From Valencia hispanica (Eukaryota; Chordata; Actinopteri; Cyprinodontiformes; Valenciidae), in contig OY747704.1 of assembly GCA_963556495.2 (NCBI GenBank), positions 9,388,501-9,452,500 on the forward strand: a stretch of DNA of 64,000 bases, read 5' to 3'. The notes beneath the pieces are model-generated. The model did no database searches. It was not told the DNA's origin and saw nothing but the letters and a program-made list of their open reading frames with translations. The position numbers and the translations under genes were made by a program. Numbering within the stretch: the stretch's first letter is position 1; every line of letters begins with the position of its first letter. Positions 63,863-64,000 of the stretch are shown here, piece after piece.

Positions 63863-64000
63863 CAGTTGTGTGCGAAAGTCAGGGCACCCCTTTAAAAACA
63901 GCATATTTTATATATTTAAAAATGTATATTCATATTTACTTTCTCTCTGGTATATGGGAAAAAAAGACAATATTGTCAGGAAACATTAATGCATAGTTAC
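63863..64000. mobile_element. Left end of a Tc1/mariner-type element, runs off the window
   Basis: After TA the sequence reads CAGTTGTGTGCGAAAGTCAG and GGCACCCCTTTAAAAACAGC, the style of terminal repeat seen in many fish Tc1/mariner elements (CAGTxGTGTGCAAAAGTxTGGGCACCCC). The rest lies beyond the window. Confidence 0.55.

Noticed and set aside
63705..63996. Tyr/Ile-rich open frames
   Set aside because: They are translations of the TA/CATA microsatellite.
1..64000. CRISPR array, operons or prokaryotic elements
   Set aside because: No regularly spaced direct repeats occur; the intron structure of UBE2L3 and the transposon set are those of an animal.

Overview
The window looks like a teleost fish genomic segment. 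One host gene is clearly visible: a four-exon copy of UBE2L3 (the E2 ubiquitin-conjugating enzyme UbcH7) on the + strand, coding from 4327 to 36199. The fish assignment rests on the set of transposable elements around it (L2, RTE, Tx1/L1 and RNase-H-bearing LINEs, several Tc1-like transposons, hAT, piggyBac-like and Harbinger-like MITEs, a degraded retrovirus-like provirus), on AT-rich unique DNA, and on the gene's protein sequence. No rRNA, tRNA gene, CRISPR array or operon is seen. No bacterial-type regulation applies.

Layout. 1-4272: LINE debris; a LINE 3' tail stops about 54 bp before the UBE2L3 start codon. 4327-36199: UBE2L3. Its first and third introns are each about 15.6-15.7 kb, while the second is only 81 bp. 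Intron 1 holds hAT, piggyBac-like and Harbinger-like MITEs and an antisense L2 LINE that carries its own nested MITE. Intron 3 holds a 6.6-kb sense Tx1/L1-type LINE with a striking G-rich 3' region, two Tc1-like transposons and a probable solo LTR. 36200-41650: 3' UTR, an antisense Tc1-like transposon with long inverted repeats, and a perfect-looking 78-bp palindrome.

41653-48881 is the most interesting region. It is a 7.2-kb DNA transposon with long imperfect terminal inverted repeats, 19 identical terminal bases at each end and a flanking 5-bp duplication (ACAAT). It carries two broken genes facing away from each other: a leftward gene with an XPG/PIN-like nuclease region (resembling Academ-type transposons) and a rightward gene with a zinc finger followed by an hAT/RNase-H-like transposase segment. 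A third element, a 1.08-kb hAT MITE with its own 8-bp duplication, has landed in the rightward gene.

50530-55519: a decayed endogenous retrovirus with protease, polymerase, integrase and envelope remnants and a 3' LTR. 56728-57311: a Harbinger-like MITE, a second copy of the family found in intron 1. 58397-62020: a fairly long LINE that has lost its 3' end. 62700-63745: a chimeric LINE scrap. The window ends with a TA-rich microsatellite and the first bases of another Tc1/mariner-type element.

Only UBE2L3 should be treated as a functional host gene. Nearly every other coding-like stretch is a transposon relic with stops or frameshifts. Family names were assigned by recognising motifs in the reading frames; no database search was run.
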